Shown: positions 9,463-16,485 of the stretch, in pieces
Numbering within the stretch: the stretch's first letter is position 1
How the letters are laid out: every line of letters begins with the position of its first letter
Assembly (NCBI RefSeq): GCF_900095385.1
Contig: NZ_FMID01000028.1
Location: forward strand, 21,181 to 85,180
Reading direction: 5' to 3'
From: Methanoculleus chikugoensis
GTDB taxonomy: Archaea > Halobacteriota > Methanomicrobia > Methanomicrobiales > Methanoculleaceae
DNA: 64,000 nucleotides
Position numbers and translations under genes: made by a program
Notes under the pieces: model-generated
Seen by the model: the letters and a program-made list of their open reading frames with translations, nothing else
Databases searched by the model: none
What the model was told of the DNA's origin: nothing

Positions 9463-10456
9463 ACTCGATCCGCCCGCCGCATTCGGTGCAGGTGTGGTCG
9501 TCAAGCCCGGTTATCCGGACGGCGTAGCCCGACCGCTCGATGACAGGGCTACCGCAGGCGGGACAGTAGGTGTTCTCGTAGGGGTGGCCGCCGACGTTGC
9601 CGAGATACGGGTAGTGGAGCCCGAGTTCTTTTGCCCGCTCGTAGATCTTCTCAAGGACTCTGATATCGGTCGGCCGTGCGTCGAGCATCCTGTAGTCGGG
9701 ATGGAACCGGGTGAAGTGCATCGGGGTATCGGGGCCGAGGTTCTCGAGCACCCACCGAATAAGTGTCTCCATCTCGTCCATCGAGTCGTTCTGCCCCGGG
9801 ATGACCAGGGTGACCGTCTCGATGTGCATCCCGAGTTCTTTTGCAAGTGCCGTCGCGTCGAGGACCGGTTGCAGCCGCCCCCCGCAGACCTTCCGGTAGA
9901 AGGTATCGGAGAACGATTTGATGTCGACGCGAAACGCGTTGAGCGTCCCTGCGAGCTCGCGGAGCCCCTCTTCGGTGATGTAGCCGTTCGTGACGTAGAC
10001 CGTCCCGATCCCCTTCTGCCGTGCAAGCGTCCCCATCGCGAGGGGATACTCGTGCCAGATGGTGGGCTCGTTGTAAGTCCATGCGATGCTTGCAGAGCCC
10101 GACCGGCCTGCCCGTTCCACGCCCTGCTCCGGGCTGATATCCCTGAGCCCCTCCATCTCCAGCGTCTGCTGGGATATGTGCCAGTTCTGGCAGTGCTCGC
10201 AGCGGAAGTTGCACCCGATGCTGCCGAGCGAGTAGCATCGGGTTCCGGGCAGGAAGTGGTAGAGCGGCTTCTTCTCGATGGGGTCGACTGCCTCGGCGAT
10301 GACCTTACCAAACGTGGCGGCATAGAGCGTGCCGCCGCGGTTGATGCGGACGCCGCAGACTCCGTGTCTGCCCTCCTTGATGGTGCACCGGTGTGCGCAG
10401 AGGGAGCAGTGGACGGTGCCCTCCTCCAGTTTCCGGTAGAGTCGCGCCTCGTGCAT
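9443..10456 (-). CDS. amrS: AmmeMemoRadiSam system radical SAM enzyme
   Basis: 337 residues. The radical SAM cysteine motif C-x3-C-x2-C is seen as 'CNFRCEHCQNW', near residues 83-90. It is preceded by an N-terminal cysteine cluster, 'CSLCAHRCTIKEGRHGVCGV', typical of AmrS. A C-terminal zinc-ribbon-like segment is 'YCPACGSPV...CTECGG'. AmrS belongs to the conserved AmmeMemoRadiSam trio (AMMECR1, Memo, radical SAM), whose chemistry is not settled; the other two genes are not in this window. It is probably co-transcribed with the downstream Mut7-C gene. Confidence 0.9.
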   Translation of the reverse strand: MHEARLYRKLEEGTVHCSLCAHRCTIKEGRHGVCGVRINRGGTLYAATFGKVIAEAVDPIEKKPLYHFLPGTRCYSLGSIGCNFRCEHCQNWHISQQTLEMEGLRDISPEQGVERAGRSGSASIAWTYNEPTIWHEYPLAMGTLARQKGIGTVYVTNGYITEEGLRELAGTLNAFRVDIKSFSDTFYRKVCGGRLQPVLDATALAKELGMHIETVTLVIPGQNDSMDEMETLIRWVLENLGPDTPMHFTRFHPDYRMLDARPTDIRVLEKIYERAKELGLHYPYLGNVGGHPYENTYCPACGSPVIERSGYAVRITGLDDHTCTECGGRIEYVSEIR

Positions 10457-10496
10457 ATGATCACCGCGTGTGGGGAACCATGATAGTTATTGCGGG

Positions 10497-10646
10497 CTAC
10501 CGGTCGTCCGGCTCTCTGTCATCATATTCGACGACCAGCGCCCCGGAGTAGCCGCAACGCTTGCAGCGATAGATACAGCCCGCATAACCGCCGGTGACCG
10601 GCCAGATGTCCGTAGAGTTGCATACCGGACAGTACAGCCTCTTCAC
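10497..10646 (-). CDS. Small zinc-ribbon protein (49 aa)
   Basis: A short minus-strand gene, read directly from the sequence: GTG at 10646, TAG at 10497-10499, 49 codons. The product begins MKRLYCPVCNSTDIWPVT and contains two Cys pairs, CPVC (residues 6-9) and CKRC (28-31), spaced as a rubredoxin-like zinc ribbon, followed by an acidic tail. Small zinc ribbons of this size are common in methanogens and may bind nucleic acid or protein. The gene is divergent from pyrH. A start further upstream is not supported: no in-frame ATG is visible close by. Confidence 0.7.
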   Translation of the reverse strand: MKRLYCPVCNSTDIWPVTGGYAGCIYRCKRCGYSGALVVEYDDREPDDR

Positions 10647-10686
10647 AACAGGTATATGAGTAAATCAGGGATAATAATAGGGTAGG

Positions 10687-11391
10687 ATGAAGAAGATCGT
10701 AATTTCTCTGGGCGGGTCGGTTCTGGTTCCTTCGCTTGAATCGAACAATATCGATCGATATGTGTCTGTTCTGAAAAAGATGGCTGGAAAATGCCGGATT
10801 TTCATCGTTGTCGGCGGCGGCGGGGAGGCGCGCCGGTACATCGGGGTCGCCCGCGGTCTCGGCGCCGGGGAGGCGGCGGCGGACGAGCTCGGCATCATGG
10901 TGACCCGGCTGAACGCGCGTCTTCTCATCGCCGGGCTGGGGGATGCGGCCTACCCGCGCGTCGCGGAGAACTACACGGAGGCGCTGGAGTTCGCAGAGAC
11001 CGGCAAGATCGTCGTCATGGGCGGCATCACCCCCGCGCAGACGACCGACGCGGTCTCCGCGGTTCTCGCCGAGAGCGTCGGCGCCGATCTCCTGATCAAC
11101 GCGACGTCGGTCGACGGGATCTACAGCGCCGACCCGAAGAAGGATCCCGGGGCGGTGAGGTACGAGCGCCTTACGCCGCAGGAACTCCTTGATATCATCA
11201 CCGGGAGCCGGATGGATGCGGGCGCGAACATCGTGCTCGATATCGTGGCTGGAAAGGTGATCGAGCGCTCAGGCATCCCGCTCCTGGTGCTCGACGGCCG
11301 CGACCCGGAGAACCTCTGCCGGGCGGTCGTGGAGGGCGCGTTCGTCGGCACCGTCGTCTGCGAAGAGGGGTCGAACCCCCTGCTCTCCTGA
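10687..11391 (+). CDS. pyrH: UMP kinase (archaeal type)
   Basis: 234 residues. Amino-acid-kinase fold starting 'MKKIVISLGGSVLVP' (phosphate-binding GGS loop), then 'FIVVGGGGEARRYI', 'DELGIMVTRLNA' and 'ADLLINATSVDGIYSADPKKDPGA'. This is the pattern of archaeal/Pyrococcus-type PyrH, which phosphorylates UMP to UDP. The length is typical. The start is the ATG right after GGGTAGG. The upstream 40 bases contain A/T-rich GGATAATAATAGGG, a likely TATA region shared with the divergent zinc-ribbon gene. Cytoplasmic pyrimidine nucleotide synthesis. Confidence 0.92.
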   Translation: MKKIVISLGGSVLVPSLESNNIDRYVSVLKKMAGKCRIFIVVGGGGEARRYIGVARGLGAGEAAADELGIMVTRLNARLLIAGLGDAAYPRVAENYTEALEFAETGKIVVMGGITPAQTTDAVSAVLAESVGADLLINATSVDGIYSADPKKDPGAVRYERLTPQELLDIITGSRMDAGANIVLDIVAGKVIERSGIPLLVLDGRDPENLCRAVVEGAFVGTVVCEEGSNPLLS

Positions 11392-11447
11392 ACCCTCTCC
11401 TTCATCGGCAACTATTTTTGTCCGGCTCTCCAACATATGGAGGTACA

Positions 11448-11522
11448 GGGGCAGTAGGGTAGCCTGGTCCATCCTAGAGCGTTTGGGACGCTTTGACGGC
11501 AGTTCGAATCTGCCCTGCCCCA
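11448..11522 (+). tRNA. tRNA-Pro (anticodon TGG)
   Basis: A full cloverleaf can be drawn. The acceptor stem is GGGGCAG/CTGCCCC with discriminator A at 11522. The anticodon stem is GAGCG/CGCTT around loop TTTGGGA, giving anticodon TGG. The T arm is GGCAG-TTCGAAT-CTGCC. No CCA is encoded. An A/T-rich box (ACTATTTTTG, 11411-11420) lies about 30 bases upstream. The tRNA ends only six bases before the nth start codon. Confidence 0.93.
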
Positions 11523-11528
11523 TCAGTC

Positions 11529-12185
11529 ATGAACCGCACGACCGCCTGCGAGGTCCATCGCCGTCTTCTCAAGGAGTATCCGATCGTCGACGGCCAGCGC
11601 CATTTTCTCGAATTTTATAACCCCTACGAGACGCTCATCCTTACGATCCTCTCCGCGCAGACGACCGACCGCGCCGTCAACGCCGTCCGCGACGATCTCT
11701 TTGCCCGCTACCCGACGCCGGAGGCTCTGGCCCGCGCGGAGCCCGAAGATGTGGAGCCGCTCATCAGGACGATCGGGTTTCACCGCACGAAGGCGCGCCA
11801 CATCGTCGGGGCGGCGAGGAAGGTCGTCGACGAGTTCGGCGGCGAGGTCCCGCGGACGATGGAGGAACTCCTGACGCTCCCCGGGGTCGGGAGGAAGACC
11901 GCGAACATCATCCTCTCCCAGGCGTTCGAGATCAACGTCGGGATCGCGGTCGATACCCACGTCGCCCGGCTCTCAAAAAGGCTCGGGTTCACGGACAGCA
12001 CGAACCCCGACATCATCGAGCGCGATCTCGTCGCCCTCTTCCCCGAGGAGGCCTGGCGGGACATCAACTACCTCCTGATCCGCCACGGCCGGGCCGTCTG
12101 CACGGCGCAGAACCCGAAGCACGCGGAGTGTGTCGTCGCGGACCTCTGCCGGTATTACCGGGAACTGGGGGGCGGGGAGGAGTAG
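11529..12185 (+). CDS. nth: Endonuclease III, DNA glycosylase/AP lyase
   Basis: 218 residues from the ATG at 11529; the ORF's earlier start lies inside the tRNA. The helix-hairpin-helix motif with catalytic Lys is 'LPGVGRKTANI', and the catalytic Asp is in 'VDTHVARLSKRLG', as in Nth. It removes oxidised pyrimidines and nicks the AP site. The C-terminal [4Fe-4S] motif, normally C-x6-C-x2-C-x5-C, reads 'CTAQNPKHAECVVADLC'. The second ligand position is His instead of Cys, and the other three Cys are kept. The immediate proximity to tRNA-Pro suggests one primary transcript. Confidence 0.93.
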   Translation: MNRTTACEVHRRLLKEYPIVDGQRHFLEFYNPYETLILTILSAQTTDRAVNAVRDDLFARYPTPEALARAEPEDVEPLIRTIGFHRTKARHIVGAARKVVDEFGGEVPRTMEELLTLPGVGRKTANIILSQAFEINVGIAVDTHVARLSKRLGFTDSTNPDIIERDLVALFPEEAWRDINYLLIRHGRAVCTAQNPKHAECVVADLCRYYRELGGGEE

Positions 12186-12293
12186 TTCCGCTCATCAGGG
12201 GCGCCTGCTATTGCCCTGTATCAACGCACGGCGTAGCCGGCGGTGAATGAGAATCTTTATCCGCCTATCTGTAGTTCCTCCTTTGAGAGGACG

Positions 12294-12719
12294 ATGTATT
12301 GTCAGAGGAACCTGTGCAGGGCCGATGATCCGGTGCGGCCCGATAAGGAGGCATACCTGTTCTTCGATACGGAGACCGCCGGCCTCCCCCGTTACCGGAA
12401 TGCTCCACTGCACGATACGCGAGCCTGGCCGCGATTGGTGCAGATCGCGTGGCTTCTCTGCGACAGTGAAGGACATGCCGGCCGGCAGGCCTGTTTCACC
12501 ATCCGTCCGGAAGGGTTTACGATCCCACCGGGCGCTGTGAGCGTTCACGGCATCACAACCGATACGGCGATTCGCACAGGTGTTTCGCTCAAGACGGCAC
12601 TCGACGCGCTCTGCCGGGAGGTGGCACGGTGCGGCACCGTCGTGGCCCATAACGCAGCATTCGACAGTGCAGTGGTCGCCGCTGAGTGCGCGAGAACTGG
12701 GTTGGCAAATCCGCTCTGA
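12294..12719 (+). CDS. Truncated DEDDh 3'-5' exonuclease
   Basis: 141 residues from the ATG at 12294, preceded by GAGAGG; the ORF's 12243 start lies on a TATA-like AATCTTTATC box. Exo I is visible as 'FFDTETAG' and Exo II as 'VVAHNAAFD'. The frame then ends soon after 'ARTGL'. Exo III (H-x4-D), needed for catalysis in DnaQ-like enzymes, is missing. The sequence that follows is a piece of a DUF1016 gene, so the 3' end was probably lost in a recombination at about 12,715. Likely inactive. Confidence 0.7.
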   Translation: MYCQRNLCRADDPVRPDKEAYLFFDTETAGLPRYRNAPLHDTRAWPRLVQIAWLLCDSEGHAGRQACFTIRPEGFTIPPGAVSVHGITTDTAIRTGVSLKTALDALCREVARCGTVVAHNAAFDSAVVAAECARTGLANPL

Positions 12720-12724
12720 AGGTA

Positions 12725-13165
12725 CGGGTTCGTGAAGCCCAGGTTCGGGCTACCCTCTCGGTGAACCGGGAACTGATCCTGCTCTACTGGCAGATCGGGC
12801 GGGATATTATACAGCGGCAGCAGGAGGAGGGCTGGGGAGCGAAGGTGATCGACCGGCTTTCGGCGGACCTTCGGAGAGAATTTCCGGATATAAAAGGCTT
12901 TTTCTTCGCGAAACCTCAAGTACATGAGCGCGTTTGCACGAGCATATCCGGACGAGGCAATTGTGCAGGAGGTGCTTGCACAAATTACCTGGTATCACAC
13001 GGTCACGCTGCTTGACAAGGTGAAGGACCCGGCGGCCCGGGAGTGGTACATCCGCAAAACCATCGCGAACGGCTGGTCGCGGAACGTGCTCGTGCACCAG
13101 ATCGAGAGCGGTCTCTGTGAACGCGAAGGACGGGCGGTCACCAACTTTTCGGCGACCCTGCCGGG
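12725..13165 (+). pseudogene. DUF1016 (YhcG-like nuclease) fragment, frameshifted
   Basis: The first part reads 'VREAQVRATLSVNRELILLYWQIGRDII...GWGAKVIDRLSADLRREFPDIKGF', the hallmark N-terminal DUF1016 domain. The continuation, 'SRNLKYMSAFARAYPDEAIVQEVLAQITW...WSRNVLVHQIESGL...TNFSATLP', lies in another frame. The break is in the CTTTTTCTTCG tract near 12,900. Both the start and the C-terminal PDDEXK half are missing. DUF1016 proteins occur in defence and toxin contexts; here only a relic remains. Confidence 0.8.
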
Positions 13166-13553
13166 TGCGGATAACGTGTGGATACATGGGTGTGGTATGG
13201 TAGCGCACTGGACGATACCTCTCGCACGAGAGGGAGCCGCGATCGTCGTCCGGGGCGAGGGCGACGATCCCCACGCGCCCGACAGGATCGACTACGAGGT
13301 TCGCGGCGGCCCCGGCGGGGTTGAAATTGTGCCACCGCCTGTGGCACAAACGACGGGGAGTCGCCTGCGCCGGAAAGCGGCGACGTTCCGTTCTCGGGAA
13401 TCAGAAGGCACCGGCACTCCAAGCATGAACGAACCCCGCTACCGAGATCAGGAAACAGTTCAGTGCGGTCATCGGCGACTGCAGGGTGCTCCCTGACGTC
13501 CAATCGTCACGGCGATCGACGGCATGGTGCCTCTACACCGGGTCTACGCGGGA
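13166..13553. other. Intergenic stretch with a perfect inverted repeat
   Basis: No convincing gene. The frame continuing from the DUF1016 relic has no recognisable family. A perfect 9-bp inverted repeat with a 5-base spacer, TTGTGCCAC-CGCCT-GTGGCACAA, lies at about 13327-13349. It resembles the TGTCGCACAA motifs clustered at 30.0-30.1 kb on the other side of the BREX operon. Confidence 0.4.
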
Positions 13554-14072
13554 CTACGCAACATTCTTGATCTTTGCCTTCAGCCCGGACGCGAACGCCT
13601 CCATCGAGTCCAGGTCTTTGAACCCGGCGAAGATCACCTTCCCCGACGAGAAGATGAGAGCGGTCCCTGCGTCGCCCCGGTAGATCAGACCCGGGAACTG
13701 TTCGGGCTCGTACTCGACCTGCTCCATCCTGAGCGCGACGACGAGTTGCAGGAGCGGGATCTCGATCTGGAAGTCTTCCATGCCGACGATGTTCCTGACC
13801 TCCGGTGGCGACGCGAGTGAAGGGTCGATGAGGGGCGAGATACGGGTGAGGAATTCCCGATAGGAGGTATCGACCTCGTCGAGGGACGCAAGGCCGTAGA
13901 TGATGTATTTCCCGCTCCTGTAGATGGTGGCCTTCCCTCGGGAGAGGAGGATGTAGGCCCCGTGGTAGTTCTCAGGATTATATCGGTAGTTTGTATCGGG
14001 GAGCTCCGGCAACCGCTCAAACGAGACAGACTGGTGAAGGTCGCCGGAAGCGACGATGTTGATGATCTTCAT
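13554..14072 (-). CDS. Divergent TATA-binding protein paralogue
   Basis: 172 residues from the ATG at 14072 (MKIINIVASGDLHQ). The saddle has two direct repeats. The first begins 'IINIVASGDL'. The second begins 'VRNIVGMEDF', followed by 'YEPEQFPGLIYR' and 'ALIFSSGKVIFAG', which match archaeal TBP well. In the first repeat the positions equivalent to 'FPGLVF' and 'FSSGK' read 'YHGAYI' and 'YRSGK', so the DNA-kinking Phe residues are altered. It is probably not the housekeeping TBP but a specialised paralogue, possibly with changed promoter preference. It is the last gene of an EVE-DUF365-TBP operon, 19 bases after DUF365. Confidence 0.85.
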   Translation of the reverse strand: MKIINIVASGDLHQSVSFERLPELPDTNYRYNPENYHGAYILLSRGKATIYRSGKYIIYGLASLDEVDTSYREFLTRISPLIDPSLASPPEVRNIVGMEDFQIEIPLLQLVVALRMEQVEYEPEQFPGLIYRGDAGTALIFSSGKVIFAGFKDLDSMEAFASGLKAKIKNVA

Positions 14073-14091
14073 TCCCGAAAAGATATGGGAC

Positions 14092-14520
14092 TTACTCCCG
14101 GAGATACCTTCCCCCGACCGGGACAAACCGTTCGGGTTTCTTCACTGAATCGTATTTTCGGACATCCTCGAGTTCGAGGGCCATCCAGGGCCGCTTTCGG
14201 GGCACCTCCTTCCTGACCCTGGCCCCCTGCCACCGTTCCTGGTTCTTGACGTAGGCTTTTGCCTCCTCCCGGGTGAGGAAGATCGCATCGCCGAAGGTCT
14301 CGAAGAACGCGAGGGGGTCTTCGTTGATGACGATCCGCTTGATCGTCGCCTCCCCGGCGTAGCCGGTGTCCTCGTGGGACTGGTAGAAGACGAGCTTCAT
14401 GCCGCTCCGGAGTTCCTTGAAGACGGTGGCGGGTTTGATGAAGACGGTCTTGCCTTCGGCAAAGAAGCGTTTCATGTACTGTTTCGGGACGGGGAAGGTG
14501 ACGCCGGTGATCTCGGACAT
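14092..14520 (-). CDS. DUF365 protein (PUA/ASCH-like)
   Basis: 142 residues, starting 'MSEITGVTFPVPKQYMKRFFAEGKTVFIKP', with 'KLVFYQSHEDTGYAGEATIKRI'. The family is archaeal and of unknown function, with a PUA-like beta-barrel expected. PUA, ASCH and EVE barrels commonly bind modified bases or RNA. It starts three bases after the EVE gene ends, so the two are surely co-transcribed. A second base-reader-like protein next to EVE suggests a joint role in recognising modified nucleic acid (inference). Confidence 0.8.
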   Translation of the reverse strand: MSEITGVTFPVPKQYMKRFFAEGKTVFIKPATVFKELRSGMKLVFYQSHEDTGYAGEATIKRIVINEDPLAFFETFGDAIFLTREEAKAYVKNQERWQGARVRKEVPRKRPWMALELEDVRKYDSVKKPERFVPVGGRYLRE

Positions 14521-14523
14521 CGG

Positions 14524-14973
14524 TTATGCCTCCACTCCGGCCCGCTTGAGGATGAGCCGGTAGTCCTCCTCGGGGATCTCGCGCATGGCTATCCTGAGGT
14601 GGCCGCTCCACATCGTTTTGTTCGTGATGAATGTGAGATCCCCGATCAGCGGCTTGAACTCAAGGGGTTTTGCGAAGACTGCCACCGGCCTGACCTTCAT
14701 GCGGTAGGGGAAGACCTCGTCGCCCATCTGCGGAGGGGTGATGAAGAGGCGGGCGTGGTCTTCGTAGGGCTCGGAGGCGACTTCGTAGGCGCCGGTTATC
14801 GCGGAGGGGAGGACCGTGTCGCCCTCTTTTTCCTGCCGGACGTATACGAGGATGGTGTCGCCGGGCTTCACCCGCTGCATGAGGGTTTTGTTCCGCTTTG
14901 GAACTCCCCAGATGTGCTTCTTATCGAGGATCTTGGCGTTGTCGCGGTTCGAGGAGGCGATCCAGTGGGTCAT
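14524..14973 (-). CDS. EVE-domain protein
   Basis: 149 residues. 'MTHWIASSNRDNAKILDKKHIWGVPKRN' followed by 'MQRVKPGDTILVYVRQEKEG' is the EVE/UPF0310 pattern, and the domain spans the whole protein. EVE domains are PUA-superfamily barrels that bind modified bases (YTH-like pocket). In bacteria they are often fused to McrB-type restriction GTPases. This is the first gene of a three-gene operon, transcribed away from the BREX operon whose promoter is about 150 bases away. Confidence 0.88.
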   Translation of the reverse strand: MTHWIASSNRDNAKILDKKHIWGVPKRNKTLMQRVKPGDTILVYVRQEKEGDTVLPSAITGAYEVASEPYEDHARLFITPPQMGDEVFPYRMKVRPVAVFAKPLEFKPLIGDLTFITNKTMWSGHLRIAMREIPEEDYRLILKRAGVEA

Positions 14974-15154
14974 ATGATAGAGTCATTGACCCCACATAAT
15001 ATGAGGTTTGTTTTTGGGATTGATCTTGAGAACCAATTTCCCACATAGATATCTCTCTTACAATGAGCATTTCGCTAAAACATTTCTGAAGTGACCGAAA
15101 TTTATCAAAAACAATCCCTAACGTTTTTATCGGAGAACAAGGTTATTAAAACAT
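14974..15154. promoter_or_regulatory. Divergent promoter region, EVE operon and brxA
   Basis: An AT-rich spacer in an otherwise GC-rich genome. For brxA, CGTTTTTATCGG at about 15121-15132 is a TATA-type box placed so that transcription would begin at or just before the GTG at 15155, i.e. a leaderless mRNA. AGGTTATTAAAAC follows at 15139-15152. For the minus-strand operon, A/T runs at 14,995-15,030 are candidates. No open reading frame of note. Confidence 0.5.
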
Positions 15155-15937
15155 GTGCAGTACCGTATCAGCGTTCAATCATATCTCAAAGATGCAGGCT
15201 TTTTAAACGGAGTCGGAGTGCACACCGCCCGAACAATAATGTTCAAAGAGATTTCAACCATTCTGGGCACAACTGATGTAGATACTTCGTTCGATGAAAT
15301 CAAGGGTAAAGTAATCGATGAGAACCTACTCCAAAAGGCCAGCATCTCCGGGAGACGAAAGTCATTTGCTCATCTGAAGAAAGCATACGGGCTCGATCTC
15401 GACATCCCAATTTTCAGAGCGCTCCGCTGGGCATGGACCGTGAGCGAAGAAGGCGAACGTCCACTCCTGGCACTTCTCTGTGTTCTCTGTCGCGATGCAT
15501 CTCTCCGTGTTTCAGCATCTTACATCCTTACCCTGCCTATTGGAACGTTCGTGGAGAAACAGGCGCTGTCCTCAGAACTGGAGCGCGCATTTCCAAACGT
15601 GTATAGCCCGGCAGTGGTCGAGTCGATGACCAAAAACCTGCTCTCATCATGGACTCAGTCCGGGCATCTCCAGGGGTTCCAGAATAAGAGTCGAGCGAAA
15701 GCCTCGTCTCACGCCGGGTCAACTGTGTTTGCGCTTTATATTGCGTCTTTGACCGGATTAAAGGGGCGGACACTCTTTGACTCACTCTGGGTTCGGGCGC
15801 TCGATGCAACCGATCGCGAACTTCAGGACTCAATTCACCTGGCATCGCGGCGTGGGTGGCTGAAATATCACGAAAGTGGTGGTATGATGGAGATTACTTT
15901 AATACCTGAGATATTCGCCGGGGCGAGAGGGCTATGA
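15155..15937 (+). CDS. brxA: BREX protein BrxA (DUF1819)
   Basis: 260 residues from a GTG start. An ATG two bases upstream is in another frame. It begins 'MQYRISVQSYLKDAGFLNGVGVHT' and contains 'EKQALSSELERAFPNVYSPAVVESMTKNLLSSWTQSGHL', matching the DUF1819 family of inner-membrane-annotated but soluble BrxA proteins. BrxA is a small DNA-binding component of BREX phage defence. First gene of the operon; its end overlaps brxB by 4 bases. Confidence 0.9.
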   Translation: MQYRISVQSYLKDAGFLNGVGVHTARTIMFKEISTILGTTDVDTSFDEIKGKVIDENLLQKASISGRRKSFAHLKKAYGLDLDIPIFRALRWAWTVSEEGERPLLALLCVLCRDASLRVSASYILTLPIGTFVEKQALSSELERAFPNVYSPAVVESMTKNLLSSWTQSGHLQGFQNKSRAKASSHAGSTVFALYIASLTGLKGRTLFDSLWVRALDATDRELQDSIHLASRRGWLKYHESGGMMEITLIPEIFAGARGL

Positions 15938-16485
15938 GTAAGATAGATGATCTGCTCGCGGCGTATCAAAAACAGATCTCGCTCCCCTGGAATGATCTAC
16001 TATCGCCGCAGGAGAAGGTCTGGTTCTGCATTTACGATCCTTCACAGGAACGCCGGCTCAGGAAGCAGATGGAGGCGTTCGCCATCGTCACCCAGGAGAC
16101 GGGGCATGACTGGATCCCGATCGACGTTACGTTCCTCTTTGAGCAGTTTCTCGCATCCAACGAGCATCACGAGAAATACTACCGGAATCCCAGGCTCATG
16201 AAATTCGAAGAGAAGAACTTCCTCGAGCATCTCTCAAACTACGTTGGGAGCCGGGCCAGTTCGAGCACTCCATCGTCTGTTGTTGCGATCAGCGGTATTG
16301 GGGCACTGTATGGCATCATACGTGTCAGCAAGATCGTCGAGGAGATTGTGAAGACCGTCCCGATTCCCGGTCGCCTTCTGGTTTTTTTCCCTGGAGAGCG
16401 GGATGGAAGAAACTACCGATTATTAAAGGCACGGGATGGGTGGAACTATCTCGCCACCCCTATTGAGGCAGAGGAGATGGAGTAA
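15934..16485 (+). CDS. brxB: BREX protein BrxB (DUF1788)
   Basis: 183 residues, starting 'MSKIDDLLAAYQKQISLPW', with the family blocks 'VWFCIYDPSQERRLRKQM', 'GHDWIPIDVTFLFEQFL' and 'PGRLLVFFPGERDGRNYRLLKARDGWNYLATPI'. BrxB is a core BREX type 1 component of unclear biochemistry. It overlaps brxA by 4 bases, and its last base is the first base of brxC. Confidence 0.92.
   Translation: MSKIDDLLAAYQKQISLPWNDLLSPQEKVWFCIYDPSQERRLRKQMEAFAIVTQETGHDWIPIDVTFLFEQFLASNEHHEKYYRNPRLMKFEEKNFLEHLSNYVGSRASSSTPSSVVAISGIGALYGIIRVSKIVEEIVKTVPIPGRLLVFFPGERDGRNYRLLKARDGWNYLATPIEAEEME

Noticed and set aside
12243..12293. Longer N-terminus for the exonuclease ORF
   Set aside because: It overlaps the TATA-like AATCTTTATC box, has no ribosome-binding site, and adds nothing family-like; GAGAGG precedes the ATG at 12294.
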